Made by a program: the position numbers and the translations under genes | The notes under the pieces: model-generated | Told to the model about the DNA's origin: nothing | Seen by the model: the letters and a program-made list of their open reading frames with translations, nothing else | Database searches by the model: none | Assembly: GCA_026392935.1 (NCBI GenBank) | Contig: JAPLBE010000004.1 | Coordinates: 62,001-126,000, forward strand | Origin: Actinomycetota bacterium | GTDB lineage: Bacteria; Actinomycetota; Actinomycetes; Nanopelagicales; Nanopelagicaceae | Direction of reading: 5' to 3' | Length of the DNA: 64,000 bases | Shown: piece by piece, positions 62,819 to 64,000 of the stretch | Numbering within the stretch: the first letter of the stretch is position 1 | Layout: every line of letters starts with the position of its first letter

Positions 62819-64000
62819 ACGCTTTAACAACGATGATGTTGCTTCCGATTCTTGGAAGCCTGCTTGTAGCGGTAATTCCTAATGATCAAGTTCTTCGAAT
62901 TAAGCAAGCAGCACTTGGAACAACTCTTCTGGTTGCAATCTCTGGAGTGTTGGTATGGATGAGATTTGATTCAGCCAATACATCTTTTCAGTTCACTCAA
63001 TCAGTTGCGTGGATTCCATCCTTCGGAATCAACTATGCCGTAGGTGTCGATGGCCTTTCCCTGGTCTTGATATTGATGTCCGTCTTACTCGCGCCAATTG
63101 TTGTCCTGGCAGGTTGGAATGAATCTGAGGGCGGACGTTGGTCTGCAAAAGTTTTCTATATCTTAATTCTTGTCCTCGAGACAATGATGATTGGTGTATT
63201 TGCTGCTACCGATGTATTCCTCTTTTACGTAATCTTTGAAGCCATGCTCATCCCTGTCTATTTCCTGATTGGCGGATACGGCAGCGGAGAACGCGCGGCT
63301 GCGGCAGTAAAGTTCTTGCTCTACAGCCTCTTCGGTGGATTACTGATGCTTGCATCAATCATTGGTTTGTATGTCATTTCCGGTAGAAACGGTGGACATA
63401 CTTTTGATATTACGAAGTTATCTGAAATGCACAACTACATGAGCTCGACCACGCAGAATCTGCTCTTCCTTGGTTTCTTTATCGCTTTTGCAATCAAAGC
63501 CCCTGTGTGGCCACTTCACACATGGCTTCCTGATGCAGCAGCATCGGCAACACCAGGGACATCAGTATTGCTGCTTGGCGTTCTCGATAAAGTCGGAACT
63601 TTCGGAATGATTCGTTTCTGTTTGGCACTCTTTCCAGATGCGAGCAAGACATTTACTCCAATCATTATGACCCTTGCCGTTATTTCAATTATTTATGGAG
63701 CATTCCTGGCCATCGGTGCGACAGATATTAAGCGTTTGATTGCATACACATCGATTTCTCACTTCGGGTTCATCACAATGGGAATTTTCGCAATGACTGC
63801 GCAAGGTCATAGCGGCGCGACTTTGTACATGTTTAATCACGGTTTCTCAACGGCTGCGTTATTCCTCGTCGCTGGTTGGATGTCTGCACGACGTGGATCA
63901 ACAACGATTGCTGATTTCGGTGGTTTACAAAGAGTCACTCCGGTAATGGCATGGTCATTCTTCATTGCCGGAATGTCATCTTTGGCGCTTCCAGGTCTAT
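62815..64000 (+). CDS. nuoM: NADH-quinone oxidoreductase subunit M, 3' end outside window
   Basis: I translated about 395 residues by hand; the reading frame is open to the right edge. It is an antiporter-like pump subunit. Features are [20 protein letters not shown] (about 62-81), [20 protein letters not shown] (conserved Glu, about 138-157), [20 protein letters not shown] (Lys of TM7) and [15 protein letters not shown]. It starts with ATG overlapping the nuoL stop. nuoN presumably follows. Confidence 0.93.
   Translation, partial: MNALTTMMLLPILGSLLVAVIPNDQVLRIKQAALGTTLLVAISGVLVWMRFDSANTSFQFTQSVAWIPSFGINYAVGVDGLSLVLILMSVLLAPIVVLAGWNESEGGRWSAKVFYILILVLETMMIGVFAATDVFLFYVIFEAMLIPVYFLIGGYGSGERAAAAVKFLLYSLFGGLLMLASIIGLYVISGRNGGHTFDITKLSEMHNYMSSTTQNLLFLGFFIAFAIKAPVWPLHTWLPDAAASATPGTSVLLLGVLDKVGTFGMIRFCLALFPDASKTFTPIIMTLAVISIIYGAFLAIGATDIKRLIAYTSISHFGFITMGIFAMTAQGHSGATLYMFNHGFSTAALFLVAGWMSARRGSTTIADFGGLQRVTPVMAWSFFIAGMSSLALPGL

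Noticed and set aside
1-64000. tRNA, rRNA, CRISPR array, IS element or phage genes
   Set aside because: I saw no tRNA T-loop with fitting stems in a gap, no repeat-spacer pattern, no transposase or integrase, and no gap large enough to hide them.

Overview
The window is one dense stretch of a small, A+T-leaning actinobacterial chromosome. The gene content suggests a streamlined free-living actinobacterium, most likely of the freshwater acI group (Nanopelagicales). That placement is inference. It rests on actinobacterial gene orders in the folate/ftsH/clpC block and the ResB/CcsB block, an XPB-type helicase pair, a menaquinone pathway beside complex I, low G+C for an actinobacterium (estimated by eye) and extreme compaction. 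No gap between genes exceeds 150 bases. I saw no rRNA or tRNA gene, insertion sequence, prophage or CRISPR array.

Layout. 1-5056: the 5' end of cbiM, a TPR protein, a SpoU-type RNA methylase, a small membrane protein, a PBP4-type D,D-carboxypeptidase and two exported proteins of unknown role. 5154-8961: ctaB (heme O), metZ and an ABC-2 exporter. 9016-22072: an NlpC/P60 hydrolase, then tilS-hpt-ftsH-folE-folP-folB-folK, then panC-nadB-nadC-coaX, then lysS and an ArgA-like acetyltransferase. 22210-28621: clpC, mutY, radA, a cysteine-cluster protein and proC. 28621-32197: two exported proteins facing each other, one with a metalloprotease motif. 32233-38198: a glutaredoxin-like protein, an XPB helicase / M20 peptidase / helicase-associated protein operon, and a HAD phosphatase. 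38250-42510: a phosphoglycerate-mutase-like protein and the System II cytochrome c maturation set (TlpA-like, CcdA, ResB, CcsB). 42514-50757: menaquinone genes menA, menE, menB, menC, menD, menF and menG, with bioY between. 50797-64000: nuoA to nuoM, cut by the right edge.

How the genes work together. NuoA-M feeds electrons to the menaquinone made by the adjacent men genes, and ResB/CcsB with CtaB supplies the heme proteins of the same respiratory chain. The central block makes folate, NAD and CoA and carries housekeeping proteolysis (FtsH, ClpC) and DNA repair (MutY, RadA).

The most distinctive signals are in gene architecture. At least ten transcription-unit heads have TAnnnT exactly six bases before the start codon, which predicts leaderless mRNAs. 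All eight convergent gene pairs overlap or are separated by 13 bases or fewer. menA has no ATG, GTG or TTG that would keep its conserved N-terminus, and appears to begin at ATT behind an ideal ribosome-binding site. The two halves of the men pathway diverge from -10 boxes offset by one base. I found no clearly new defence or mobile system.
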